The translations under genes were made by a program, and so were the position numbers. The notes under the pieces are model-generated. The model did not search any database, had not been told where the DNA came from, and saw nothing but the letters and a program-made list of their open reading frames with translations. 64,000 nt of DNA from Porticoccus sp. W117 (GTDB lineage: Bacteria > Pseudomonadota > Gammaproteobacteria > Pseudomonadales > Porticoccaceae), in contig NZ_JATAAF010000007.1 in NCBI RefSeq assembly GCF_030341905.1, forward strand, positions 1 through 64,000. Reading direction: 5' to 3'. Positions 48,245-57,283 of this stretch are shown here, in pieces (within the stretch, counting starts at the first letter, position 1; every line of letters begins with the position of its first letter).

Positions 48245-49174
48245 TTACGCAGGCCCTTTATGCAACGTCTCCTGATTGAGACGGTGCAAATCCTCGAAGG
48301 CAGTTTTGATGTATTCGAGAAAGTCTTCCGAGGCTTTCGACAGTGGGTGATTGCCGTGGTAGAAACACTTTAGCTCAAACTCTACGGGTGGAGTGAAACC
48401 GTGGCTGACCACGTTTTCCATACCCAGGGCATTGGCGGTAAATTCATCCAGAATCGAATACCCCAAGCCCCTGGAAACCAGGCTTTTCGCCATATAGTAA
48501 GTTTGCGCGCGAATAAACGCATTGGGGATTGGGTGTTTGTCTTCGGTAAAGCGTTCGTTGAGCAGATCACCGAGAGGGCCACTGTCGAAGATCGAAATAT
48601 AGTTGTCCGCAGAAATATCCGACAGCTTAATGCGGTTGTCGCTGTCTGCTTTGGTTACCCCATCAGTGGATACGTGTACCAGCTCCCCGGAGCCGATTTG
48701 TCGTGATTCAATGCCTGGATGGTCGCGGTCGGTAAAGACTACTCCGAGATCGTTTTCGTGCTCATACAGTGAGTCAATCAGCTCACCATAATGTTTGGTT
48801 TGCACATCGAAGGTAATTTGTGGGTACTTGGCGTGAAAGCGCTCAATAGCTAACGGTAACAAGTTAAGGCCCAGTGCGGGCATGCAGACCACGCGGATAT
48901 GACCGTGGGTATGTTCTTTCAGGTTTTCGGCAGTCTTTTTAATGGTGCCGATTTGCTGGTATATTTTGCGCACCTCCTCAATCAGGGAGTGCGCTTCAGA
49001 GGTGGGCACCAGCTTGCCTTTAACGCGCAGAAACAGTTTAAAACCCAGTTGCAACTCGGCGTGGCTGAGCACTTTACTGACCGAGGGTTGGGATACGTGC
49101 AAAAGGCGGGCGGCATCAGATATGGAACCGGTGTTATACACCGCATGAAATACTTCGATGTGTCGTAAACGCAT
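48245..49174 (-). CDS. LysR-family transcriptional regulator
   Basis: A 309-residue LTTR: N-terminal winged HTH (LRHIEVFHAVYNTGSISDAA near 3-22, LLHVSQPSVSKVLSHAELQL near 24-43) and a C-terminal periplasmic-binding-like effector domain from about 90. The N-terminus resembles the LysR/OccR/NocR branch that responds to amino acids and opine-like ligands. It is divergent from the TonB receptor and probably controls the receptor-peptidase-acylase block. The effector is unknown; an amino acid such as D-glutamate or diaminopimelate would suit the neighbours. The start has no strong Shine-Dalgarno sequence. Confidence 0.92.
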   Translation of the reverse strand: MRLRHIEVFHAVYNTGSISDAARLLHVSQPSVSKVLSHAELQLGFKLFLRVKGKLVPTSEAHSLIEEVRKIYQQIGTIKKTAENLKEHTHGHIRVVCMPALGLNLLPLAIERFHAKYPQITFDVQTKHYGELIDSLYEHENDLGVVFTDRDHPGIESRQIGSGELVHVSTDGVTKADSDNRIKLSDISADNYISIFDSGPLGDLLNERFTEDKHPIPNAFIRAQTYYMAKSLVSRGLGYSILDEFTANALGMENVVSHGFTPPVEFELKCFYHGNHPLSKASEDFLEYIKTAFEDLHRLNQETLHKGPA

Positions 49175-49198
49175 GTTTTAGAAAGTCATTGTTATTGT

Positions 49199-49217
49199 GT
49201 ATAGCCTATAGTTATAC
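49199..49217. promoter_or_regulatory. Candidate LysR operator between the regulator and the TonB receptor
   Basis: GTATAGCCTATAGTTATAC at 49199-49217 has GTATA/TATAC inverted arms with a nine-base spacer and contains the LTTR-type T-N11-A pattern. It lies 24 bases upstream of the LysR start and about 230 bases before the receptor gene. A second dyad, CTAAC-TAGT-GTTAG, lies at 49323-49336. Confidence 0.4.
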
Positions 49218-49449
49218 CTTTCAAGCGTTTAGTCAATCAATGATTTACCCCTAAGGGGGAAGTTTTCTTCATTCATATAGTCTTCCAGGACATCTTCTCT
49301 ATTACTATTGGTTATAGGCGGGCTAACTAGTGTTAGTGGCAAAGGCGCTGGTTTCTGTCTAAATTTAGTACCGACGTGTCTAGAAACGTCAAATTTTTAC
49401 GGTTTAAACCAAACTTTCAAGATCAAGAAGTAAATGAGGGGTAATAAAG

Positions 49450-52400
49450 ATGGCTATATCCAAAAAGTCAAAACTCAGCTCTCTGTTTGCAAACGGGCTT
49501 ACGTCCTGCTGCTCTCTGCTGGTTATGGCGCCGCTTTCCATGGCGTTTGCAGAGGAAGACGATGCGGTAGTTGATGAAGAAATTGTTGCGGTTGGTTCGC
49601 AGATTAAAGGCGCCAATATTGAAGGCTCTTTGCCAGTTTCTGTATTGAATGCAGACGATATTGATCTGACCGGCGCTACCTCAGGTGATGAATTGCTTCG
49701 TTCCATTCCGCAGATTGGCTCGACCGGGTTCGGTGATTCTCGTGGCGGTATTACCGGTGTGAATGCGGCACGTGGTGATGTGGGCTCGGTAAACCTGCGT
49801 AGCGTAGGTGAGGGTAATACTCTGGTACTGGTGAATGGTCGCCGTATGGTGAACCACCCAATTACGCAAAACAGTAGTTTTGATAGTGTGCCCATTGCCT
49901 CTGTAAACAGTAATACCCTGCCTGTAAGTGGTATACAGCGCGTTGAGGTGCTTAGAGACGGTGCTGCTGCACTGTATGGCGCTGATGCCGTAGCTGGCGT
50001 AATTAACTACGTTCTTAAAGATAATTACGAAGGTAGTGAACTTACCGTTCGGTACGGTAATGAAACAGATACCTCCCGTTCAGAGAAAAGCATCAGCGGT
50101 GCCAAAGGTTTTGTCTTTAATGACGGTGCGACTAACTTGTTGCTAACCGGTGCTTTTACCAAGAAAAATGGCTTCCTTGCGACTGAAAAAGACTACACCG
50201 CTGATGCGAATGGCCTCAACCGCGCACCAGCAGAGTTTGTAACCTCCAGTGCCGACCGCCTGGATGGGCGCTCAGGACTGCCAGGATTGCCTAGAGTGAG
50301 GTTCTTTGATGCTAACGGCGATACTGTTGCATTCACTAACCCTAATGATGGTTCTACTGATAGCTTGGTACGCTTAAGACCCTCGGATGTTTCTGGTTTT
50401 CAGGATGCCCTTGGCCGACAAGGCCCCGGTGCGGGAGAGTGCTTAACAATCGCAGGTACTACACCAACCATTAATGATGGCGTCCAAGACCTTTGCTTTG
50501 ACGATCATTCTGTTGGTAGAGGTCAACTGTTTCGTCAAAACCGAAATACTTTCCGCACCATTTCTCCTGATGTTGAGAGATTTAATGTTTTTGGTTTCCT
50601 GAATCACGAACTGGAAAGTGGTAATGAGGTATATAGTGAAGTTGCCTATTACTACTCAAAAGCCTACAGGCAGTGGGAGTCTGCTGCGCTATTGTCCGGC
50701 CGCCGTCCTTTCGTATCGGCGGATTATTACTGGAACCCATTAGGCCCTGTTACGTTTGATGATGGGCGCGTAAACCCCAACCGTATTGCTGGACTGGACC
50801 CCAGTGTGGTTCCGGTAGAAGGTCTCGGATTTGAATTGGCCAATTACCGTGCACTGGATGCTGGCCCACGTAAAGTGGAAGTAACCGGGGAAAGCTACCG
50901 ATTTTTAATCGGTTCTAAAGGTACTTTGGGTAGCAGTGAATGGGATTACGATACGGCGCTTTTGTACAGTGAGGCAGATGTAACTGATACTTCGAGAAAC
51001 CGTATCAATATTAATCTCTTCCAACAGCAGCTCTTGCTGGATACCCCGGACGCGTATAACGTTTTTACCGGTTTGGATCCGTCTGACCCAGCAAGTCCGC
51101 TGGATTCAACACCAAACCCGCAGTCAAGCATTGATCCTTTCCTGACTTCAATTGACCGTCAGGCGAAATCTACCATCAAATTGGCAGATTTCAAGGTGTC
51201 CAATGGTAGCTTGTTCAGCCTTCCCGCTGGCGATGTAGGTATTGCCTTGGGTGTTGAATGGCGTGAAGAGGAGTTGAACGAAGACAACGATTCACTGTTT
51301 GATGGGTCAACACCATACTTTGACCCTTTAAATGTGCTTACAGACGCCGATGGTAATGTAATACCTAACAACCTCAGTAGTGCTGCAGGTAGTAGTGTGC
51401 GTTTGGATTTCGGTGGTGACAGAAAAATTATTTCTGCTTACGCTGAATTACTGGTGCCAATTTTGGCAGATGTGCCAGGCGCACAATCATTAGACGCTCA
51501 AATCGCTGTTCGCCATGAAGACTTTAATGATTTTGGTGGCATTACTCGACCTAAGATTGCACTGTCTTGGCGCCCGGTTGATTGGTTGCTGTTCCGCTCT
51601 GCATTTTCCGAGGGCTTCCGTGCACCAAACCTGGTTCAGCTCAATGTTCCAGGGCTTTCAATTACAACGGGTGTTGATGATTTTGCTTTGCAATCAATTA
51701 ATGACGGCCAGTTGAATTTGAATGAGGGCGTTGAAAATGGTAACTACACCCTGACCACTGCGGGTAACCCGGATCTTGAACCAGAAGAGAGTGAAAACAC
51801 CAGCTTTGGTTTTGTACTGACCCCTGCTGATGGGCTGACTATTACCCTGGATTACTGGAAGATCGAAGCCACTGGTACAGTGGGTCGTCTGGATGATGAA
51901 GATGAATCCAGACTGGATGCTCTGTTTAGAAGTCAGGGTTCGTCTAACCCCAATGTTGTTCGTGGCGCACCTACCGTCGACAACCCTCTGGGGCGTATTG
52001 AGCAGATATTCCTGAGATTCCGTAATGTAAACTCTCGTGAGTTCGATGGTATCGACTACGCTGTGAACTACAACTGGGATACCGATATCGGTACTTTTGA
52101 TGTCAAGTTCAACGCTGCTCAGCTGAAGACCTTTGATCAGCAGCCAGGTGCAGACGGTGATTTGCTCGTAGCCGCAGGTGTTGATCCCGCTACTTTGGGT
52201 TCCGCAGTAGGCTCCCAGCTTGAGAGGGAATTCTTCCCCGAATGGCGTGGTTCTCTCGGCGTGAACTGGCGCAGTAACGATGATGTGTGGGGAGCTAGCT
52301 TGTTTGGTAGCTACGTAGGAGAAGTATTTGAGCCGCTGGTACGCAATGCAGACGGTGATTTCTACTTCCTGCCATCCCATACTACCTTCAATGCGGCTGT

Positions 52401-52566
52401 GACCCACAGAGGATTGTTTGGCGAAGGCAGTACCGTTCGCTTCGGCATCAATAACCTGTTTGACAGAGACCCACCCCTTGCAGCTGAGGACCTGGGTTTC
52501 GAGGGTGAACTTCACTCCAATGTTGCACGCTACCTCTCACTGAGTGTGACAAAAACTTTTGACTGA
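49450..52566 (+). CDS. TonB-dependent outer-membrane receptor
   Basis: A 1038-residue receptor. Signal peptide (about 1-34, ending SMAFA-EED), a TonB box-like DEEIVAVGSQIKG (near 42-54), a plug domain (about 55-180; NTLVLVNGRRMV, VEVLRDGAAALYGADAVAGV) and a 22-strand barrel ending in SLSVTKTFD. The length and long loops suggest a large substrate such as a peptide or oligosaccharide; substrate specificity is not deducible. The start has GAGGGG upstream. A terminator follows, so the next gene may be co-regulated rather than co-transcribed. Confidence 0.94.
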   Translation: MAISKKSKLSSLFANGLTSCCSLLVMAPLSMAFAEEDDAVVDEEIVAVGSQIKGANIEGSLPVSVLNADDIDLTGATSGDELLRSIPQIGSTGFGDSRGGITGVNAARGDVGSVNLRSVGEGNTLVLVNGRRMVNHPITQNSSFDSVPIASVNSNTLPVSGIQRVEVLRDGAAALYGADAVAGVINYVLKDNYEGSELTVRYGNETDTSRSEKSISGAKGFVFNDGATNLLLTGAFTKKNGFLATEKDYTADANGLNRAPAEFVTSSADRLDGRSGLPGLPRVRFFDANGDTVAFTNPNDGSTDSLVRLRPSDVSGFQDALGRQGPGAGECLTIAGTTPTINDGVQDLCFDDHSVGRGQLFRQNRNTFRTISPDVERFNVFGFLNHELESGNEVYSEVAYYYSKAYRQWESAALLSGRRPFVSADYYWNPLGPVTFDDGRVNPNRIAGLDPSVVPVEGLGFELANYRALDAGPRKVEVTGESYRFLIGSKGTLGSSEWDYDTALLYSEADVTDTSRNRININLFQQQLLLDTPDAYNVFTGLDPSDPASPLDSTPNPQSSIDPFLTSIDRQAKSTIKLADFKVSNGSLFSLPAGDVGIALGVEWREEELNEDNDSLFDGSTPYFDPLNVLTDADGNVIPNNLSSAAGSSVRLDFGGDRKIISAYAELLVPILADVPGAQSLDAQIAVRHEDFNDFGGITRPKIALSWRPVDWLLFRSAFSEGFRAPNLVQLNVPGLSITTGVDDFALQSINDGQLNLNEGVENGNYTLTTAGNPDLEPEESENTSFGFVLTPADGLTITLDYWKIEATGTVGRLDDEDESRLDALFRSQGSSNPNVVRGAPTVDNPLGRIEQIFLRFRNVNSREFDGIDYAVNYNWDTDIGTFDVKFNAAQLKTFDQQPGADGDLLVAAGVDPATLGSAVGSQLEREFFPEWRGSLGVNWRSNDDVWGASLFGSYVGEVFEPLVRNADGDFYFLPSHTTFNAAVTHRGLFGEGSTVRFGINNLFDRDPPLAAEDLGFEGELHSNVARYLSLSVTKTFD

Positions 52567-52591
52567 TCTAAATAGTATTTAGTGTCTTGAG

Positions 52592-52622
52592 CCGGGAAGC
52601 ATTTGCTTCCCGGTTTTTTTTG
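52592..52622 (+). terminator. Rho-independent terminator after the TonB receptor gene
   Basis: Perfect nine-base stem CCGGGAAGC / GCTTCCCGG (52592-52600, 52605-52613), four-base loop, then eight T. Strong intrinsic terminator. The 220 bases after it, before the M14 gene, contain no gene and likely hold a second promoter. Confidence 0.92.
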
Positions 52623-52841
52623 CTTATGTAAATGTTGCTGGCACAGAGTCTTGTTTATTAGTCAGTAGCAGCCGGGGTGGCCACCATAGCCAAAATGCAT
52701 ATCCATCAGAAACACTAATAATAGAAAGTTTCCCAGCAACTACTAAGATAGGTCTTGGATACTTTTAGCTTCCATCCGAGGCTTGGAGGAGAGTTTCTCC
52801 TCCCTTTTTATTTTTTATAACGATTAGTAAAAGGTGGGTTT

Positions 52842-54041
52842 GTGTTGGTAATACGGATTCTGTTGGCCTCTGTTTTAGCAGTATTTCTGACCGCCTGTAA
52901 TGAAGAGCAAGTTGCCAGTGTGCCTGATAATAGTCCACCTGATGATAAAGCGGCTTGTCAGTACGATGGTGTGGCCTTTTACGATAACTTTCAGATGGCG
53001 CGAATCGATGGTTGCCAGCAAATTAGTGCCACAGAATTTGAGTTAACTATTGAGCCGGAATCTCTGCCGGCGCACCACAGCCCCTGGTACGCTTTCCAAG
53101 TATCTTCCGATCGTGAGCAGCGCATTTCAGTGACCCTGAAATACACTGAAAAAGCTCACCGCTATGCCCCAAAAACCAGCCTGGATAAAAAATCCTGGGC
53201 CCTGGTTCCCCAAGATCAGGTTGTAGAGTTGGACGAAGGTAAATCTGTTCGCATCGGACTCGATGTTGGGCCGACACCCATTTACGTAGCCGGTCAGGAA
53301 ATCATCGACAACGATGACTACGACCAAATGGAGTTGTTGCTGGCCCAAAAGCCGTTTGTTACACGTACCCAAATTGGGAGTAGCGAGCAGGGTCGTCCTA
53401 TCTATAAGCTGGAAACCAATAGCTCAGACAGTGGTGATTTTCTGGTGCTGACCGGCCGCCAGCACCCCCCGGAAATTACCGGCGCTTTGGGAATGTTGCA
53501 TTTTGTCGATGTTCTGATGGCGGATACGCCGCTGGCGCAGGAATTTCGCAGCAAAGTGAATCTGTTGATCGTGTTTAATATGAACCCCGATGGTGTTGAG
53601 CACGGTCATTGGCGCAAAAATGTTAATGGCATCGACTTGAACCGTGACTGGGGGCCAATGGAACAGGCAGAAACCCGCGTGGTGATTAACGAGTTGCAAC
53701 GGTTTTTGGATACCGAAAAAGAACGGATGCGTTTTTTTGTGGATTTTCACTCCACAGGTAAAGACGTAATTTATACGCTGAAAGACAGCGAGCCAGCGGA
53801 CGCAGAGGAAACCATCTTCCGCTGGATTGGAATGATAGATGAACGCCTGCCAGAACATCCGGTAGTTACTGGTGGCAGTTACAATCCTGCCAAGTTTCTT
53901 TCCAAAAATTACGTTTTTAAAACGTTTGGTGCACCCGCGGTAACTTACGAAATGGGCGATCATACGGATCGAGAATTAATCCGTACAAAGTCCGTTGCTG
54001 CGGCAGAAGAAATGATGAAGTTATTGCTGAGCAAGCAGTAA
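52842..54041 (+). CDS. M14-family zinc carboxypeptidase lipoprotein
   Basis: A 399-residue lipoprotein (signal and lipobox FLTAC-NEE, Cys 19). An N-terminal beta domain (to about 165) precedes the peptidase domain. Zinc ligands HPPE (TGRQHPPEITG, near 208-211) and the later His in FHSTGKDVIY (near 305); substrate region NPDGVEHGHWRKNVNGIDLN with RDWGP; catalytic Glu in TYEMGDHTDRE (near 369). M14 members of this subtype include gamma-D-glutamyl-diaminopimelate peptidases. The start is GTG 52842 with AAGGTGGG 5-12 bases upstream. It likely trims imported peptides in the periplasm. Confidence 0.9.
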   Translation: MLVIRILLASVLAVFLTACNEEQVASVPDNSPPDDKAACQYDGVAFYDNFQMARIDGCQQISATEFELTIEPESLPAHHSPWYAFQVSSDREQRISVTLKYTEKAHRYAPKTSLDKKSWALVPQDQVVELDEGKSVRIGLDVGPTPIYVAGQEIIDNDDYDQMELLLAQKPFVTRTQIGSSEQGRPIYKLETNSSDSGDFLVLTGRQHPPEITGALGMLHFVDVLMADTPLAQEFRSKVNLLIVFNMNPDGVEHGHWRKNVNGIDLNRDWGPMEQAETRVVINELQRFLDTEKERMRFFVDFHSTGKDVIYTLKDSEPADAEETIFRWIGMIDERLPEHPVVTGGSYNPAKFLSKNYVFKTFGAPAVTYEMGDHTDRELIRTKSVAAAEEMMKLLLSKQ

Positions 54042-54090
54042 CCGTCAGTAACGATTTTTTGATTACAATTTTTATAGTCAAGGGGGACTT

Positions 54091-55410
54091 ATGAACGACC
54101 ACGAATTTGAAACTGAATACGGTTCTGCTATCACCAACAATGTGGAATACGAACTGCTGACTAAAGCGGCTATTGCCAATGGCTTTCTGCAACCTGAAAA
54201 GCCGCTGGTAGGTTTTATCAATATCGAGGGCGTGCGCAAAACCACCGCCGACCTGAAAGCGGCATTTCCCAGCCACTTTAGCCACCACTTTGCGGTTAAA
54301 GCCAATGGCATGACACCAGTGTTAAGCCTGCTGCGTGAGTGCGGGATTCTGGCGGAAACGGCCAGCCCCGGCGAACTGCAGCAAGCGCTGAAAGCTGGAT
54401 TTACCGGCAAAGACATTGTCTTTGATGAGCCAGCGAAGACCGAATACGTTATTCGCGAAGTGATTTCCCTGGGAGCTGCGCTGCATATCGACAACTTCGA
54501 AGAAATGGAGCGAGTACGCGCCATTATGGCAGAGCAGAATGATTACACCGGTGAAATTGGTTACCGCATCAACCCTCAGGTGGGCAGTGGCAAAATCAAA
54601 GCCATGAGTACCGCTGGCGCTCACTCCAAGTTCGGCGTACCTCTGGAAGACGAAGGCAATCGTGAGCAGATTATTCAGGATTACCTGGCTCATCCCTGGA
54701 TGAAAACTGTGCACACTCATGTGGGTTCACAGGGCTGTCCGTTTGACCTGATTGCTCAGGGACTTAACAAGGTAGTGGCACTTGCCAAAGAAGTGAACGA
54801 GCGCGCCGGTGAGCAGCGCATTGAGTCCATCGATATTGGTGGTGGATTGCGTGTTAATTTCTACAGCGACAAGGTGACTCCTACCTTCCAGCAATACGCG
54901 GACTTTCTGAAGGAAAATGTTCCTGACCTGTTCACCGGTGAGTTCCGTATTAAAACTGAATTCGGCCGCTCCATGATGGCCAAGAACGGTTCTATTCTGG
55001 CCCGTGTGGAATACGCTAAAAACAGTGGTGGGCGTCATATCGCCACAACTCATGCAGGCTCGCAAATCGCTGCCCGCACCACCTTTATGCCGGAATCCTG
55101 GCCCCTGCGTCTTTCTGCCTATACGCCAGAAGGGGATTTCAAAAACGGCGAGTGTGTTGAACAGGATGTTGCTGGCCCCTGTTGTTTTGCCGGTGATGTA
55201 GTGGCCCACCAACGCAAAATGCCCAAGCTGGAAAGCGGCGATTGCATCATGTTGCACGACACCGGTGCCTACTACTTCTCCAATCCGTTCTATTACAACT
55301 CCCTGCCCACTGCGGCGGTATACGGCTATACCATCAATGATGGTCAGGTCGAATTTGTTCAGTACCGTCGTCAGCAGACAGTGGAAGAAATGATGGCGAT
55401 CATTGGGTAA
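54091..55410 (+). CDS. Fold-III PLP decarboxylase-like enzyme (diaminopimelate/ornithine decarboxylase family)
   Basis: A 439-residue enzyme with the alanine-racemase-like barrel: PLP lysine in HFAVKANGMTPVLSLL (near 70), HVGSQGCPFDL (near 210-220), SIDIGGGLRVNFYS and KTEFGRSMMAKNG, the equivalent of the EPGR phosphate motif. The C-terminal active-site loop reads GPCCFAGDVVA instead of the LysA-type GPxCESxD, so substrate specificity probably differs from diaminopimelate. No signal peptide, so it is cytoplasmic. Good Shine-Dalgarno (AAGGGGG). It sits between a carboxypeptidase and gamma-glutamyltransferase, so a D- or gamma-linked amino acid substrate is a sensible guess. Fold-III D-ornithine/lysine decarboxylases are known. 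Confidence 0.8.
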   Translation: MNDHEFETEYGSAITNNVEYELLTKAAIANGFLQPEKPLVGFINIEGVRKTTADLKAAFPSHFSHHFAVKANGMTPVLSLLRECGILAETASPGELQQALKAGFTGKDIVFDEPAKTEYVIREVISLGAALHIDNFEEMERVRAIMAEQNDYTGEIGYRINPQVGSGKIKAMSTAGAHSKFGVPLEDEGNREQIIQDYLAHPWMKTVHTHVGSQGCPFDLIAQGLNKVVALAKEVNERAGEQRIESIDIGGGLRVNFYSDKVTPTFQQYADFLKENVPDLFTGEFRIKTEFGRSMMAKNGSILARVEYAKNSGGRHIATTHAGSQIAARTTFMPESWPLRLSAYTPEGDFKNGECVEQDVAGPCCFAGDVVAHQRKMPKLESGDCIMLHDTGAYYFSNPFYYNSLPTAAVYGYTINDGQVEFVQYRRQQTVEEMMAIIG

Positions 55411-55515
55411 TTGAAGTAACCCTGTCATCCTTATATTCTTGATGCCTTCACCCTTCGCTGTGCGAGGGGTGAAGGGCAAGTCGTCATTCCACAGGTTTAT
55501 CACAGGACAGCTATA

Positions 55516-57276
55516 ATGCTTCAACGCCGAGCAGTGTTTTCCCGCAAATTTTCTCTGATCCTTTCTTTTCTTCTTGTTTTTTCTCCGCTTGCCAACAGCG
55601 CAGGCAGCCACGTAGACAACAGCGCCGCTATTATTCGCTACGACACCATCCACCACCCGGTGATTGGCACCGGCGGTATGGTATCCAGCCAGCGCATGAT
55701 TGCCAGTGAAGTGGGTGCAGAAATACTGCGCAAAGGTGGCAATGCCATCGACGCAGCTGTAGCAACCGGCATTGCTCTGGCGGTTACCTTGCCCCGCGCC
55801 GGTAACCTGGGCGGCGGTGGTTTTATGGTGATTCACCTGGCAGAAGAAAATAAAAATATTGCCCTGGACTACCGGGAAATGGCGCCTGCTGCTGCACATC
55901 GGGATATGTTCCTGGATGCGGACGGCAATGTGGACAACCAAAAAGCTCAGTTCAGCCACTTGTCTTCCGGCGTTCCCGGCACTGTCGCTGGCCTGGCTCT
56001 GGCGCTTGAAAAATACGGCACCATGAAGTGGAAAGACGTGATCAAGCCTTCTATCAAACTGGCGCAAAAAGGCATTGTGGTTTCCTACGACCTGGCAGAG
56101 AACCTGAAAAAGCGCAAAGTCTGGCTTACTGGCAACGCGGCTACTGCTAAAGCCTATTACAAAAAAGGCGGTGTGCCTTACGAGCCCGGTGAAATAATGC
56201 GTCAGCCGGAATTGGCATGGTCGTTGAAGCGCTTGGCAAAGTACGGCCCGGAAGAATTTTATAAAGGCAAAATCGCCGAAAAAATCGTTGCAGATATGAA
56301 AGCCAATGGCGGCTTGATTACCATGGAAGACTTGGCCAATTTTAGAGTGGCCGAGCGGGAAGTGGTGTCCACCAGCTACCGTGGCTACGAAGTGATTTCC
56401 ATGCCTCCCACCAGTTCTGGTGGCGTGCATGTTGCTCAGATGCTCAATATTCTTGAGCATTTCCCCATCGGTGAAATGGGAGCGGGCAGCGCTGATGCTA
56501 CCCACCTGCTGGCGGAAGTGATGAAGCTGGCCTATGCGGATCGCAGTGAGCATTTGGGCGACCCGGATCATTACCCGGTGCCCATCAAGGGATTGACCAG
56601 CAAAGCTTACGGCAAAGAACTGGCGGGCAAAATTTCACTGGATAAGGCGCTGTCTTCTGATGAAATCAAACCTGGAAACCCCGCGCCTTACGAAAGCCCT
56701 GACACCACCCACTTTTCGGTGATGGATGCCCAGGGTAATGCGGTATCCAATACTTACACCCTGAATTTTTCCTACGGCTCTGGAATTGTGATTCCCGGCA
56801 CCGGCATTTTGATGAACAACGAGATGGATGATTTTTCATCCAAACCCGGCGTTCCCAATGCCTTTGGCCTGGTGGGCGGCGAGGCGAACTCTATTCAGCC
56901 TACCAAGCGCCCGCTAAGTTCCATGACTCCGTCCATGATCCTTAAAGACGGCAAGCCGTTTGTGGTAACTGGCAGCCCCGGTGGCAGCCGTATTATCAGC
57001 ACCGTATTGCAGGTGTTGGTGAATGTGATGGACCACAACATGAATATGGCAGAAGCCATTCACGCGCCTCGAATTCACCACCAGTGGTTGCCGGATCAGC
57101 TGGAATTGGAACCGGGTTACAGCCCGGATACCATCAAGCTGCTCAAGCAAAAAGGTCAGAAAGTGCAAAAAGGCCAGACCATGGGTAGTGTGCAAACCAT
57201 TATGTGGAAAGATGGCCGTTTTTATGGCGCCTCTGATCCCCGCCGCCCGGATGCGGGTACCGTAGCGGCTCAGTGA
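55516..57276 (+). CDS. ggt: Gamma-glutamyltransferase
   Basis: A 586-residue GGT precursor, periplasmic (signal peptide, residues about 1-30, FLLVFSPLANSAG). The enzyme cleaves itself before a threonine: the motif is PDTTHFSVMDAQGNAVSNTY, with T397 as the predicted catalytic residue. Later parts match GGT well (MNNEMDDFSSKPGVPNAFGL, KRPLSSMTPSMIL, GSPGGSRI). It hydrolyses or transfers the gamma-glutamyl group of glutathione and gamma-glutamyl peptides. Its neighbours (M14, D-acylase, CapA) suggest gamma-glutamyl peptide or poly-gamma-glutamate degradation. The D-acylase gene starts seven bases later. Confidence 0.95.
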   Translation: MLQRRAVFSRKFSLILSFLLVFSPLANSAGSHVDNSAAIIRYDTIHHPVIGTGGMVSSQRMIASEVGAEILRKGGNAIDAAVATGIALAVTLPRAGNLGGGGFMVIHLAEENKNIALDYREMAPAAAHRDMFLDADGNVDNQKAQFSHLSSGVPGTVAGLALALEKYGTMKWKDVIKPSIKLAQKGIVVSYDLAENLKKRKVWLTGNAATAKAYYKKGGVPYEPGEIMRQPELAWSLKRLAKYGPEEFYKGKIAEKIVADMKANGGLITMEDLANFRVAEREVVSTSYRGYEVISMPPTSSGGVHVAQMLNILEHFPIGEMGAGSADATHLLAEVMKLAYADRSEHLGDPDHYPVPIKGLTSKAYGKELAGKISLDKALSSDEIKPGNPAPYESPDTTHFSVMDAQGNAVSNTYTLNFSYGSGIVIPGTGILMNNEMDDFSSKPGVPNAFGLVGGEANSIQPTKRPLSSMTPSMILKDGKPFVVTGSPGGSRIISTVLQVLVNVMDHNMNMAEAIHAPRIHHQWLPDQLELEPGYSPDTIKLLKQKGQKVQKGQTMGSVQTIMWKDGRFYGASDPRRPDAGTVAAQ

Positions 57277-57283
57277 GGAAACT

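Noticed and set aside
52614-52841. Small RNA or gene between the receptor terminator and the M14 gene
   Set aside because: No open frame or further clear hairpin with a T-run; treated as a promoter region only.
55446-55474. Terminator before ggt
   Set aside because: The stem CTTCACCC/GGGGTGAAG exists, but no T-run follows, so it is not a confident intrinsic terminator.
54727-56571. Minus-strand open frame of 614 codons across the PLP enzyme and ggt genes
   Set aside because: Both plus-strand genes have catalytic motifs throughout, and the frame spans their intergenic region without a sensible protein.
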